A stretch of DNA of 35,654 bases from Candidatus Anammoxibacter sp. (GTDB taxonomy: Bacteria; Planctomycetota; Brocadiia; Brocadiales; Anammoxibacteraceae), in NCBI GenBank assembly GCA_021777055.1, contig JAIQZO010000021.1:1-35654 (forward strand), written 5' to 3'. Below are positions 23,482-32,457 of this stretch, one piece after another (within the stretch, counting starts at the first letter, position 1; every line of letters begins with the position of its first letter). Both the position numbers and the translations under genes were made by a program. Below the pieces are notes generated by a model that worked only from the letters and a program-made list of their open reading frames with translations, was not told where the DNA came from and made no database searches.

Positions 23482-24195
23482 TTACACACCTTTTAATAGT
23501 GAATATATCTTTTCCTTTTCAATTTTTTTATACTTTCCCACCCTAATTTGGGGATCCAACCGTATGGGGCCTATACGTATCCTGCGCAGCAAACGCACCT
23601 TATGCCCAACTTTATCCAGCATCCTCCTAATCTCCCTGTTTTTTCCCTCACGTAATACCATTTCAAAACAGCTTCTCTTGTTAGCTCGTCGCAGGTTTCT
23701 GATTTTCACACCAGATAACTTACCCTCCGACAACCATACACCCTTTTTAACAATATCAAGAGATTCATTGGAAATTCTTCCGCTTACCTCAACCAGATAC
23801 TCCTTTTCAATACCATATCGGGGATGTGACAGCTTATTGGCAATAAAACCGTCATTAGTAACAATAATCAAGCCCTCGCTATCAGCATCAAGTCTTCCAA
23901 CCGTGTAAAGCCGTTGAGGCATATTATAAAATAGATCAACAACCCTCGGCCTGCCAAGTTCATCCGAATTTGTACATATATACCCCTTTGGTTTATATAC
24001 AATAAAGTATGATTTTTTCTCTACCCTTACAGGGTTACCATTGCATAATATTTTGCACTCACTAGGTTCTACACGTGTACCAAGTGTTTTAACCGGCATG
24101 CCATCAACTTCTACTTTCCCTTTGAGTATCAACTCTTCACATTTGCGCCTTGAACCAAAACCGGCTTCCGCAAGAATCTTTTGCAACCTTTCCAT
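23482..24195 (-). CDS. RluB/RsuA-type 23S/16S rRNA pseudouridine synthase
   Basis: The 237-residue protein has an N-terminal S4 RNA-binding domain ('MERLQKILAEAGFGSRRKCEELILKGKVEVDG', 1-32) and the RsuA-family catalytic domain. 'GRLDADSEGLIIVTNDG' (100-116) holds the catalytic Asp103. 'LREGKNREIRRML' and 'LLRRIRIGPIRL' complete the fold. RluB-type enzymes modify U2605 of 23S rRNA; RsuA acts on 16S rRNA, and the exact target cannot be told here. I start at 24195 because the S4 domain begins there; upstream in-frame ATG codons (e.g. 24210) exist. A frame start at 24252 would run through a perfect hairpin and is unlikely. Confidence 0.9.
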   Translation of the reverse strand: MERLQKILAEAGFGSRRKCEELILKGKVEVDGMPVKTLGTRVEPSECKILCNGNPVRVEKKSYFIVYKPKGYICTNSDELGRPRVVDLFYNMPQRLYTVGRLDADSEGLIIVTNDGFIANKLSHPRYGIEKEYLVEVSGRISNESLDIVKKGVWLSEGKLSGVKIRNLRRANKRSCFEMVLREGKNREIRRMLDKVGHKVRLLRRIRIGPIRLDPQIRVGKYKKIEKEKIYSLLKGV

Positions 24196-24214
24196 CTCTA
24201 TTGTCACCATCTCT

Positions 24215-24262
24215 ATTCTTATGTTTGGTTCAAGGTATAAACCTTGAACCAAACATAAGAAT
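24215..24262. repeat. Perfect 22-bp hairpin between rluB and an upstream membrane-protein gene
   Basis: Bases 24215-24236 and 24241-24262 are perfectly complementary around the four-base loop ATAA (core GGTTCAAGGT/ACCTTGAACC). It lies 28 bases after the stop of the upstream gene and 20 bases before the chosen rluB start. No T-run follows on the minus strand. It could be a terminator without a tail, a transcript-processing site or the scar of a mobile palindrome. Confidence 0.85.
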
Positions 24263-24289
24263 TAATATTAACTTTATCCTCAAAATATA

Positions 24290-25276
24290 TCAATTATCAT
24301 CTTCTCGTACTTTTGGTTTGGAACGGCCTATAAGTGATGTAGCCAAGTCCGCAACCTTTCTCTTATCAAGCACTTCATCTTCAGCCTCCAACTCCCCTGT
24401 TAATGGATTACCTTTATCAATATTTATTGGAATAAAGATTCCTTTATCATTAAATCCAGCAACAATCCACTTTATAATTCCACTAATGCATCCTTTTACA
24501 ACTAGCACCACACGTTTTCTCTTATTTGCCTTGAATTCAGACTTAAATCCTTTGATTAGTTTTAATATTTTATCATCATCAGTGGCAAACCTTTTACGCA
24601 GGTCACACCATTCCGGTTCATCCCAACTCTCTGCAAGTCTTCTAAAATCTCTATATACATCCCCACTGGCCAAGCCACGTTGATCAAAATTTTCTCGGCA
24701 ATCTATATATGAAGATGTTTTACTGTACAGGAACAATAATGTTGTTCCACACAAGGCCCTGGCAATATCCCTGTCAAATACCATTCTATCAATTCCTACC
24801 GCAAGCTGTTGATAACAGTCAAGTGTTTTAATAACATTTACGTAAAGATGTGATCGCCTTATGTATTCAATCACATCGTTAAACTCATCTTTATTATTAC
24901 TTTCTAATACCTTTTTAAATAAACCGTAGAAAGTCTCTAAATCTTGCTGAAGATCTCTCATCCATGCCAAAGTATAACAATCTTGTTGCAATACCTTTAG
25001 CGTCCATCTCTTTCTTTCAGTATCTTTATCATTTTTTATTACATAACCGGAAAAGAGCACCGCAATAATGACAGAAAGTACTATTGCAATCCCAATTACC
25101 ATACCTTTATAATTATAATCTATTTGCTCATTTGACAAACTCTTAATTTGCTCAGATGTTTGTAAACTGGACAGGCATGAAGGATCACAAAAAGTCAAAA
25201 CCATGAAAGCAATAAAGAGTGCCGCCAACACGATCAAAGATGGTATCAATACGACATTTGGATTTTTTATTTTCAT
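24290..25276 (-). CDS. Two-helix membrane protein of unknown function
   Basis: The 328-residue product has two N-terminal hydrophobic helices (about 8-29 and 58-80) joined by a short extracytoplasmic loop with two cysteines. A long cytoplasmic, mostly helical region follows. It contains 'YQQLAVGIDRMVFDRDIARALCGTTLLFLYSKTSSYI' (about 155-190), which resembles, from memory, DUF4760-type proteins, where a helical soluble domain follows membrane helices. The charged tail is probably disordered. It lies upstream of rluB on the same strand with a perfect hairpin between. No function is assigned. Confidence 0.75.
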   Translation of the reverse strand: MKIKNPNVVLIPSLIVLAALFIAFMVLTFCDPSCLSSLQTSEQIKSLSNEQIDYNYKGMVIGIAIVLSVIIAVLFSGYVIKNDKDTERKRWTLKVLQQDCYTLAWMRDLQQDLETFYGLFKKVLESNNKDEFNDVIEYIRRSHLYVNVIKTLDCYQQLAVGIDRMVFDRDIARALCGTTLLFLYSKTSSYIDCRENFDQRGLASGDVYRDFRRLAESWDEPEWCDLRKRFATDDDKILKLIKGFKSEFKANKRKRVVLVVKGCISGIIKWIVAGFNDKGIFIPINIDKGNPLTGELEAEDEVLDKRKVADLATSLIGRSKPKVREDDN

Positions 25277-25379
25277 TCAAAAACCTTCCCGATGATTCGT
25301 AGGGGACCAAGATTTTGCCCCCTACCATATTGAACTAAACGAGAACAATTTCCAGATTCCTACTCCATTAAAGCCATAA

Positions 25380-25706
25380 TTACTTTGCCTTTGAACCCGG
25401 GGCCACATCCTTTTCTGATGTCAGTAAAACAACATTGTCACCATCTTTAGCGGCAAGTACCATACCCTGACTCTCTACCCCTCTTAAAACAGCGGGGGCG
25501 AGGTTATTAACAATAACAACCTTCTTACCAACAAGTTCTTCCGGTGTGTAATGTCCCCTGATTCCGGCCACCAATTGACGATCTTCTATCCCATCTCCAG
25601 CGTCAATCTTAAGGACCAGCAATTTGTCCGCATTTGGATGTAACTCTGCGGATTTAACCTCCGCTACACATAAATCAATCTTTGCAAAATCTTCAATCGA
25701 TATCAT
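25380..25706 (-). CDS. Free-standing tRNA-binding (EMAP/MetG C-terminal) protein
   Basis: The 108-residue protein is an OB-fold tRNA-binding domain: 'IDLCVAEVKSAELHPNADKLLVLKIDAGDG' (10-39), 'RQLVAGIRGHYTPEELVGKKVVIVNNLAPAVLRGVESQGMVLAA'. Such domains normally form the C-terminal dimerisation part of methionyl-tRNA synthetase. As separate genes they are Trbp111- or CsaA-like. The motif 'GVESQGMVLAA' is closest to the MetG beta type. It may complement a split or truncated MetRS coded elsewhere. The gap to the upstream divergent peptidase gene (25707-25970) holds only a promoter for that gene. Confidence 0.92.
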   Translation of the reverse strand: MISIEDFAKIDLCVAEVKSAELHPNADKLLVLKIDAGDGIEDRQLVAGIRGHYTPEELVGKKVVIVNNLAPAVLRGVESQGMVLAAKDGDNVVLLTSEKDVAPGSKAK

Positions 25707-25895
25707 TTATAAAGTTCCCTTCATACATTCCATATAAATTATTACAATTAACAATATTTTAATTCTATCAGAAGCATTTATTTATACCAAGCAAAACTTA
25801 ATTTTGTTTCAATCAATAACACTGATTAGCATGCCATTTCCCATTACATCAAAGCTAACCCGGTAATTACCAATTGCTTAGACAACCATTTAGCC

Positions 25896-25924
25896 TTGAC
25901 AGAATCTAATATCAAAGTTAAAAT
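25896..25924 (+). promoter_or_regulatory. Sigma-70-like promoter for the M50 peptidase-mnmA pair
   Basis: A perfect -35 box TTGACA (25896-25901) is followed after exactly 17 bases by TAAAAT (25919-25924). This lies about 47 bases before the ATG at 25971. Confidence 0.65.
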
Positions 25925-25970
25925 CCGAAAAACAATAAAAATTCACAAAATCTATGGATTATATTAAAAG

Positions 25971-26834
25971 ATGAACGTTAAAAATTTTACAAATCAGATA
26001 AAAAGTGCAAGCAGGCGTTTACCTTTTCTCTATACGCCATTAAAGGTAGGAAACATACAGCTGCCTAAACTAAATCTACTGCTATTTATAGGTGCCATTT
26101 ATACTACTTATCTTGTCAATGGTCCATGGTACTCTGTTTCCATGATGACCATCCTCCTCTCACATGAACTTGGTCATTTTTTTATGTGCAGAAAATACAA
26201 TGTAAGCGCAACCCTTCCATTTTTTCTGCCAATGCCATTCGGTCCTTTTGGCACATTCGGGGCAGTTATTAAAATGAAAGGCCAAATGCCCAGTAAAAAA
26301 GCTCTTTTTGATATAGGCGCGGCCGGCCCAATCGCGGGATTGGTATTTGCCATTCCAATTATTATCATCGGACTATATTGTTCAGAAGTAATACCCACAC
26401 ACGGAGCACACTATTTAAGTCTTGGTGAGCCAATACTATTTTCGGTTCTTTCAAAAGCTGTCTTTGGCAACATTCCAAACGGCTACGACATTTTCCTACA
26501 TCCTGTTGCATTTGCTGGCTGGGCAGGGTTGTTTGTTACTGCATTAAATCTGTTGCCCATCGGACAACTGGACGGTGGGCACATTATGTATGCACTCTTA
26601 GGCGAAAGAAAAAGTAAAATCGTTTTCAAAATAGGCGTATTTGGCTTTTGTCTTATCGCCATCCTTATTTATCATGGCTGGATAGTGTTCGCCATCCTTT
26701 TAATTCTATTTGGATTCCGCCATCCAGCGCCATTTGATCCGATTTCCAGAATCGGAAGAAAACGGCAGCTCATTGGCATAGGAATGTTTATTCTCTTTCT
26801 TTTATCCTTTACACCCATTCCATTGAAATTTTAA
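25971..26834 (+). CDS. Site-2-protease-like metalloprotease (peptidase M50)
   Basis: The 287-residue integral membrane protein has the zinc-binding 'LLSHELGHFFMCRKY' (62-76; His65, Glu66, His69) and the third-ligand motif 'LNLLPIGQLDGGHIM' (192-206; Asp201). Both lie in helices of a roughly six-helix protein. 'LPFFLPMPFGPFGTFGAVIKMKGQMPSKKALFDIGAAGPIAG' between them matches the rhomboid-unlike S2P family of EGY1/YwhC kind. These enzymes cut transmembrane regulators within the membrane, but the substrate here is unknown. There is no PDZ domain. It is 12 bases upstream of mnmA, and the two are likely co-transcribed from the promoter at 25896. Confidence 0.92.
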   Translation: MNVKNFTNQIKSASRRLPFLYTPLKVGNIQLPKLNLLLFIGAIYTTYLVNGPWYSVSMMTILLSHELGHFFMCRKYNVSATLPFFLPMPFGPFGTFGAVIKMKGQMPSKKALFDIGAAGPIAGLVFAIPIIIIGLYCSEVIPTHGAHYLSLGEPILFSVLSKAVFGNIPNGYDIFLHPVAFAGWAGLFVTALNLLPIGQLDGGHIMYALLGERKSKIVFKIGVFGFCLIAILIYHGWIVFAILLILFGFRHPAPFDPISRIGRKRQLIGIGMFILFLLSFTPIPLKF

Positions 26835-26846
26835 CAACAATCAAGA

Positions 26847-27929
26847 ATGAACAAGAAAGTAGTAGTGGCAATGAGCGGCGGGGTTGACAGCAGCGTTGCC
26901 GCCTATTTCTTAAAAGAGTGCGGATACGAAGTCGTAGGGCTTTTTATGCGCATGGGTAATATAGAAGACGAACCGGTTGAACAAAGCACAACCCAGGGAT
27001 GCTGTAGTTTTGAGGATGCATGCGACGCAAGGTCAGTAGCAAGCAACATCGGCATACCATTTTATGTACTTAATTTCCAAAAAGAGTTTGAAAAAGTCAT
27101 TGATTACTTTTGCCAGGAATATACGGACGGCAGGACCCCAAATCCATGTATAATCTGCAATCAGAGGTTAAAATTCGGCAAACTTCTTGATTTTGCCCAA
27201 GCCTTGAATGCAGGCCTTATCGCAACGGGACACTACGCCAGGATAGAATTATTAAACGGACGATATATTCTGCGTAAAGGTATAGACAAAAGCAAAGACC
27301 AGTCGTATGCACTGGCGCAACTAAACCAAAACCAGCTCGCAAAGATAATATTCCCATTAGGAGTAGTCTCGAAAGAAGAGGTACGAGAAACCGCAAAAGA
27401 GTTAAACCTCAAGGTAAAAAACAAACCGGAGAGCCAGGAGATATGCTTTGTCCATGACAACAACTACAAGAGATTCCTAGCCGAACGCATTAAAGACCAG
27501 ATCAAGCCTGGAAACATAATAGACACAGCAGGAAATATTCTCACTAAACATAACGGTATACAAAACTTCACCATAGGACAAAGAAAAGGACTTGGTATCG
27601 CATTAGGTAAACCTGCATACGTAATTAGGATAGATCCTGACTGTAACACTGTTGTAGTTGGCACACAAGAAGACCTGCTATCAAAACAGTTCTTCGTAAA
27701 CGATCTGAATTGGGTTGCAATGGAAACCCTTGCCCAACCTATTAAAGTCCTTGTCAAAATACGATATAACCACACACCTGTAACAGCAACCATATTCCCA
27801 GTAAACGATTCCGTGCGTGTAGAATTTGAAGAGCCACATTCAGCTGTCACACCTGGACAGGCTGCTGTATTTTACGATAAAGGGGACGATGAGGTTGTTT
27901 TAGGGGCGGGATGGATAACGAGAGATTAA
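26847..27929 (+). CDS. mnmA: tRNA-specific 2-thiouridylase
   Basis: The 360-residue enzyme adds sulfur to U34 in the anticodon of tRNA-Lys, -Glu and -Gln. It has the PP-loop ATP motif 'AMSGGVDSSVAA' (8-19), catalytic Cys101 in 'TPNPCIICNQRLKFG', 'ATGHYAR' (126-132) and the second cysteine Cys200 in 'PESQEICFV'. The C-terminal part has 'FTIGQRKGLGIALGKPAYV', the typical central domain. Full length. The pairing with an M50 protease is a matter of position only. Confidence 0.97.
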   Translation: MNKKVVVAMSGGVDSSVAAYFLKECGYEVVGLFMRMGNIEDEPVEQSTTQGCCSFEDACDARSVASNIGIPFYVLNFQKEFEKVIDYFCQEYTDGRTPNPCIICNQRLKFGKLLDFAQALNAGLIATGHYARIELLNGRYILRKGIDKSKDQSYALAQLNQNQLAKIIFPLGVVSKEEVRETAKELNLKVKNKPESQEICFVHDNNYKRFLAERIKDQIKPGNIIDTAGNILTKHNGIQNFTIGQRKGLGIALGKPAYVIRIDPDCNTVVVGTQEDLLSKQFFVNDLNWVAMETLAQPIKVLVKIRYNHTPVTATIFPVNDSVRVEFEEPHSAVTPGQAAVFYDKGDDEVVLGAGWITRD

Positions 27930-27980
27930 TTAATTGTAAAACGCATTCATCACCAATCTACCATAGGCAACAGGGTTATT

Positions 27981-28008
27981 GTAGAGAAAATTCATGAATT
28001 TTCTCTAC
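27981..28008. terminator. Perfect 28-base palindrome between convergent genes
   Basis: GTAGAGAAAATTCA is directly followed by its own reverse complement, TGAATTTTCTCTAC. It lies in the 84 bases between the 3' ends of mnmA and the M48 gene, so it probably serves both as a bidirectional terminator. The internal T and A runs fit, though no long tail follows. Confidence 0.7.
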
Positions 28009-28013
28009 GTGGA

Positions 28014-29012
28014 CTATTCACGTTCCCAGTACCCATCTAACAGGTCATCCAGTTCTTCATCTTTATCTTTAGCTCTATTATTCAGACGGTCTTCTTCAAT
28101 CTCTTGAGGAAAAGGCTTAACAACGTTTCTTGTCTTCGATTGTTGTCTTGTTACGTCTTCATTTGATGAAGGACGGCTCTTAACTCTACCAACAACCTGC
28201 GATTGACGGTTTATGGGTAAAGGCTGAAGTTGTTTAATCTTTGTAGCTAACCGTTTCAGGTTCACGACTCGTTCTCTGGAAGATGGATGGGAGTTCAGGA
28301 AATTTTTTATTGTAGGCATATCTTGGTCTAGCCGCTCATATATCTTTATAGCTTCATCCATATCGTATTGTGCCTTATTAATGATTTGGAGGGCAAGGAG
28401 ATCAGCTTCATTCTCCTGATGCCTATCATACTTCAGCATTACAAGTTTACTTCCCAGATTAACAAGGTTACCAAGCCCTGAAATAAAAGCATCTGAAATA
28501 GTGGACATAGCCGCAACCGTTGTGGCACTAATTACTCTAACACCTTTGTGGTTCTTTATCACATGTGACATTTCATGCGCCAGTACAATTGCTAACTCGC
28601 TGTCTGATTTAGAGAAGTCAAACATTGCAGATGCTATGTATATTGCGTTACCGTCAGTCCATGCGTTAATTTCCCCTGTATATGATAAGATAACGGGCAT
28701 TGTCTCCAGCTTATATAACATTGCGCTAGTAACAGCATAGTTTTTCGGAAAGACAAAACCGGGTTGGGCCATTAGATGTTTAACTAGTCTTTTTGCAATA
28801 AACTCTATACGCTTAACAGGATCGGAGAAACCATTAATACTGCTATTACTACCGTCAACTATATTTACAACCGAGGCACTGTTTTCATTATTCGCGCTAG
28901 CTATTCTCTGAGGCAATAAATCTGCCGGTAGAAAACCAATCAAAACAAAGATAATTATTAGCAGAGGCAGGACCGTTTTCTTAACGTACATACTTATCTG
29001 TTTCCTTATCAT
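28014..29012 (-). CDS. M48-family (HtpX/LoiP/BepA-like) zinc metalloprotease
   Basis: The 332-residue protein has a membrane/signal helix (about 12-32) and is otherwise extracytoplasmic. The zinc site is 'VLAHEMSHVIKNH' (143-155; His146, Glu147, His150) with the third ligand Glu202 in 'ENEADLLALQI'. 'NSHPSSRERVVNLKRL' (about 248-262) is the closing motif of periplasmic M48 proteins such as LoiP/BepA. The tail is Arg/Lys/Asp/Glu rich. Such proteases degrade or help assemble outer-membrane proteins. It is divergent from the HtrA-type protease and shares the 213-base upstream gap with it, so both could be controlled together as envelope quality-control genes. Confidence 0.93.
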   Translation of the reverse strand: MIRKQISMYVKKTVLPLLIIIFVLIGFLPADLLPQRIASANNENSASVVNIVDGSNSSINGFSDPVKRIEFIAKRLVKHLMAQPGFVFPKNYAVTSAMLYKLETMPVILSYTGEINAWTDGNAIYIASAMFDFSKSDSELAIVLAHEMSHVIKNHKGVRVISATTVAAMSTISDAFISGLGNLVNLGSKLVMLKYDRHQENEADLLALQIINKAQYDMDEAIKIYERLDQDMPTIKNFLNSHPSSRERVVNLKRLATKIKQLQPLPINRQSQVVGRVKSRPSSNEDVTRQQSKTRNVVKPFPQEIEEDRLNNRAKDKDEELDDLLDGYWERE

Positions 29013-29112
29013 ATTGGAAGATATTTATTTCACCATCTAAATCCCTTAAATTTTAATATATCGAAGATAGAACAGCAAAAGGTATTTTCATGACCTAGAG
29101 CCTCTTAACGAT

Positions 29113-29142
29113 GTTGTAATATTTATACAACGTTTGTATAAT
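29113..29142 (+). promoter_or_regulatory. Sigma-70-like promoter with embedded palindrome upstream of the HtrA gene
   Basis: TTGTAA (29114-29119) and TATAAT (29137-29142) are spaced by 17 bases. The palindrome GTTGTA/TACAAC (29113-29118 and 29126-29131) covers the -35 box and half of the spacer, as an operator might. The leader to the GTG start would be about 77 bases. Confidence 0.5.
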
Positions 29143-29225
29143 AATTATTAATAAATATGATAAGGGGCAGATACAGTATTACGCCTTTTATATTATCAAC
29201 CCTTTAGAAAGATGAGGGCAAAACT

Positions 29226-30791
29226 GTGACGAATTTCTTTAAGATAAAAAAGAGAGTAAAACCTATACTTTTCTTTGTATTCCTAATAAATACTATTGGC
29301 ACAAGTTTACCTATTTCCTATGCAAACTCAGGGGACAATAGCAACCCAATAGTTATAAACAAGGAAAAAGCTAAAAAAGAGCTTATTGATCTTGAAGAGA
29401 GCCTAAAAAGTTTTACTGCTATTTTCGGCAAGGTATCAAATTTTGTCGGCCCGGCGGTAGTTAAGATTATCATAACGAGAAAAATCAATGTAGAAACACC
29501 TGGAAAGCGCGGATCTAACAATAAATCCGCAGCCCCACCTGCACCGACACCGTTTAATAAATTCTTCAAACAGAAAACAGCAGAGCAGAGGATGCAGCAG
29601 GATGTGGGATCAGGGGTAATTATAGATCCAAAAGGTTATTTAGTCACCAATTTTCACGTTATAAAGGGTTATAGAACCGGAGAGATTGAAGTGACTATGT
29701 TTGATGGCCAGAAATATATTGGAAAAGTAGTTGGTACTGACCCTAAAACTGATCTTGCTGTCTTAAAGATTGAAGGAGACAATTTCTATAGTGCTGAGTT
29801 TGGCGATGCCTCTAAGATAAAAGTGGGCGACTGGATAGTCGCCATAGGGAGTCCGTTTAACTATCAGCAAACTGTCTCCACTGGCATAATTAGCGCTATA
29901 GGGCGAAAGCATGTTGCTCCAAATACCAGCATGTTTGCCTATGAAGACTTTATACAAACAGATGCATCCGTTAATCCAGGCAGCAGCGGTGGACCATTAG
30001 TAAATCTTAGAGGAGAGATTATAGGAATTAATTCGGCAATTGCTACACAGTCCGGCAGTTTTCAGGGAATCGCATTTGCCATATCTGCAACAATTGTAAA
30101 AAAAATAACGGACGACTTAATTCAAAATGGGAGCGTTTCCCGTGGCCATATTGGAGTGGGAACACTTGACATTAATAACAAGCTAGTAAAAGAATTGGGG
30201 TTAAACAGCTGCGACGAACTGCTTGATTATCTGGGGCTTAAGTCCAAAACAGGTGCATTTGTTGCAAGGGTTTGGAAAAATACACCTGCATTAAAAGCTG
30301 GGGTCAGGCCAGGTGATGTAATATTAGAAATTGATGAAAAGAAAATTAAAAGTTCAGTAGATTTACAAAACGTTACCAGGGAAGCAGATGTGAATAAGGA
30401 GGTTAATGTAATTATTGCACGCAACGGAGAGCGGCTCCCACTGAAGATAACTATAGGCAAGCAACCCAACTATCTAGATGGTGTCGAATTTATATCTATA
30501 CAAAGCGGTACATTGAGGGCGGGTTTTGGCCTAACAGTCTTAAAATTAAAGCAAGATAGAAAGAGACAAGAAGATTACGTCGAAAACGGAATATTGGTTG
30601 TAAACGTTGAAAAAGGAAGTGCTGCAGAGGCAAGCGGTGTGGAACCGGGTGATATTATAAATCAAGTAGGATATTTAGAGCCATCAAGCGTTTACGAATT
30701 TTATAAGATGTTAAATGGTTTTATTAAGGCTATGAAACCTGTTACAATACATATTGTTTCTAAAGGATTTATAACATTAATTAACGAATGA
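29226..30791 (+). CDS. HtrA/DegP-type serine protease
   Basis: The 521-residue protein starts at GTG with a long signal sequence (about 1-34). The trypsin-like domain shows the triad His144 ('VTNFHVIKG'), Asp176 ('KTDLAVLKI') and Ser254 ('NPGSSGGPLVN'). Two PDZ domains follow: the first about 320-405 with 'GAFVARVWKNTPALKAGVRPGDVILEIDEKKI', the second about 440-510 with 'GILVVNVEKGSAAEASGVEPGDIINQVG'. It acts in the periplasm as a chaperone-protease. A Pro/Ala/Ser-rich insertion (about 97-115) lies near the LA loop. It is the first gene of a likely five-gene operon and divergent from the M48 protease. Confidence 0.95.
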   Translation: MTNFFKIKKRVKPILFFVFLINTIGTSLPISYANSGDNSNPIVINKEKAKKELIDLEESLKSFTAIFGKVSNFVGPAVVKIIITRKINVETPGKRGSNNKSAAPPAPTPFNKFFKQKTAEQRMQQDVGSGVIIDPKGYLVTNFHVIKGYRTGEIEVTMFDGQKYIGKVVGTDPKTDLAVLKIEGDNFYSAEFGDASKIKVGDWIVAIGSPFNYQQTVSTGIISAIGRKHVAPNTSMFAYEDFIQTDASVNPGSSGGPLVNLRGEIIGINSAIATQSGSFQGIAFAISATIVKKITDDLIQNGSVSRGHIGVGTLDINNKLVKELGLNSCDELLDYLGLKSKTGAFVARVWKNTPALKAGVRPGDVILEIDEKKIKSSVDLQNVTREADVNKEVNVIIARNGERLPLKITIGKQPNYLDGVEFISIQSGTLRAGFGLTVLKLKQDRKRQEDYVENGILVVNVEKGSAAEASGVEPGDIINQVGYLEPSSVYEFYKMLNGFIKAMKPVTIHIVSKGFITLINE

Positions 30792-30831
30792 ATATGAAAA
30801 ATAACTGTGTGGCAATTTTGGATGGCTTTAA

Positions 30832-32412
30832 ATGTCGTTATTAAAAAACATTCTCATATCAATTGCATCCCTACTGATAGCTTTGGGAATCAGTGAATTA
30901 ACCCTCAGGATAATCTTTCCACATACACCGATTTTTAGTTCATATTTTCCTCGTTATACTATAGACGGCAACCCTTCGTATGTATCAGGAATAACAAAAA
31001 GGGATCCGGTTTTGCCATTTTCTGCAAAACCTTTATACCAACATACACTTTCTGACAGGGCGTATCATCCAATACCATATAAGATAACATTAGACTCAGA
31101 TGGTTACCGGAATAAAACAGATAATGATTATTATGACAATGTTATTGTGGGGGACTCTGTCGCATTTGGTTCCGGCGTGAATGACGAGGAAACCGTTTCT
31201 GCCATTTTAGGAAAGAGCAGTGATGTATATAATCTTAGTATATCAGGTGCGGGGCCAGCAATGTACATGGCAATGATAGACTCCTTTTTAGCAAAAAAGG
31301 AGACAAAAAGGATTACTCTACTCTTTTATCTTGGAAACGATATAAGAAATTTGCGAAGTGCGTCCTGGGACAAGCTTAATGATTGTTTACCTCCAATTGG
31401 TTCTAAGATAAGAAGAAAAGATGTATCTGCTCAACCAGAAAGCCCTCCTGTAATCCTTTCAAAACCCTTATTCAGGAGTTCTTATCTTGTTCATTTTTTA
31501 ATTAAATTTTTTAATAAAAAAGAGATAAAGAGTATTAAGCAAAGCAAAAACAAGGATTTTAAATCTCTGCATGCGATGATCGCAAGAACAGCGGTTAGTG
31601 ATATTAAAAATTTCCATAATATGGACAGAACTTTACAGCCATACAAAAAAAAGGCGAATCAGTTATTAAAAGAATTAAATGAAGCAAAATGTACAGATGA
31701 GAATACAAAGCTGCTAATTCAAGAAATTATCGATAGTATAAAACGAAACCACCTAAATAGTGCAATAGAAAAGACTGAGAATCTGGTAAAGCATTTTATT
31801 GGAAAGGGTTGTTATCCAATAAGTAAAGATATGGAAAACCTGGTTTCCAAAGTTAGCTATTTTGCTGGCTTTTCATATGAGTCAGTTTTAGCCCTTAAAA
31901 CAGGATATTATGGAAACATTTATAATTATGTTTCTTTACTTAAAGCTATTGGAACATCGTATAACGATTTAGAGGAAGAGTCTATGACACTAATAGAACT
32001 CTTGCTTGACACTAATGATCTAAAAGCTATAGAATTAGCCTCGTCCAATATACAATTAAGGCTAAACCAAAAAGAGGAAAAGTTTGAGAGAAGCGAGCCT
32101 ATCCCAAACAACTGTGATAAATTTACCATCTTTTTTAATTACCTTTTAAATATAGAGAAAAAAGGTATAGAGGTTTTTCTCTTTTTTATACCTGCTGAAT
32201 ACGAACTTAAAAAAAGAGCCAGATTTCCAGACAGAGAACTCTCCTTGCTGACAAAAGCAAAGAGAGCAGGTATTAATTGCACAGATCTAACCCCTATGTT
32301 TTTAAAACATTATTTAAATCCGTTAAATAATGCATTATATTTAGACGGCGCTCATTTTACAGTAGAAGGCAACAAGAAAGTTGCTGAATGGATAAGAGAA
32401 TCTTCGGACTAG
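30832..32412 (+). CDS. SGNH/GDSL hydrolase, membrane-anchored
   Basis: The 526-residue product has an N-terminal helix (about 5-24). 'VIVGDSVAFGSGV' (105-117, Ser109 as nucleophile), Gly139 in 'LSISGAG', 'YLGNDIRN' (Asn169) and 'DGAHFTVEGNKKV' (Asp505, His508) are SGNH blocks I, II, III and V. A helical insertion of about 250 residues (220-440) separates blocks III and V and is not recognised. Such enzymes add or remove acetyl or acyl groups on glycans or lipids. It lies 40 bases after the HtrA gene and 45 bases before the chosen carbamoyltransferase start, with GGATGG before its ATG. SGNH hydrolases often accompany this carbamoyltransferase module. Confidence 0.85.
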   Translation: MSLLKNILISIASLLIALGISELTLRIIFPHTPIFSSYFPRYTIDGNPSYVSGITKRDPVLPFSAKPLYQHTLSDRAYHPIPYKITLDSDGYRNKTDNDYYDNVIVGDSVAFGSGVNDEETVSAILGKSSDVYNLSISGAGPAMYMAMIDSFLAKKETKRITLLFYLGNDIRNLRSASWDKLNDCLPPIGSKIRRKDVSAQPESPPVILSKPLFRSSYLVHFLIKFFNKKEIKSIKQSKNKDFKSLHAMIARTAVSDIKNFHNMDRTLQPYKKKANQLLKELNEAKCTDENTKLLIQEIIDSIKRNHLNSAIEKTENLVKHFIGKGCYPISKDMENLVSKVSYFAGFSYESVLALKTGYYGNIYNYVSLLKAIGTSYNDLEEESMTLIELLLDTNDLKAIELASSNIQLRLNQKEEKFERSEPIPNNCDKFTIFFNYLLNIEKKGIEVFLFFIPAEYELKKRARFPDRELSLLTKAKRAGINCTDLTPMFLKHYLNPLNNALYLDGAHFTVEGNKKVAEWIRESSD

Positions 32413-32457
32413 GAAATGATATTTCCCGAAGCTTTATTTAAAGAGAAGACAAATATT

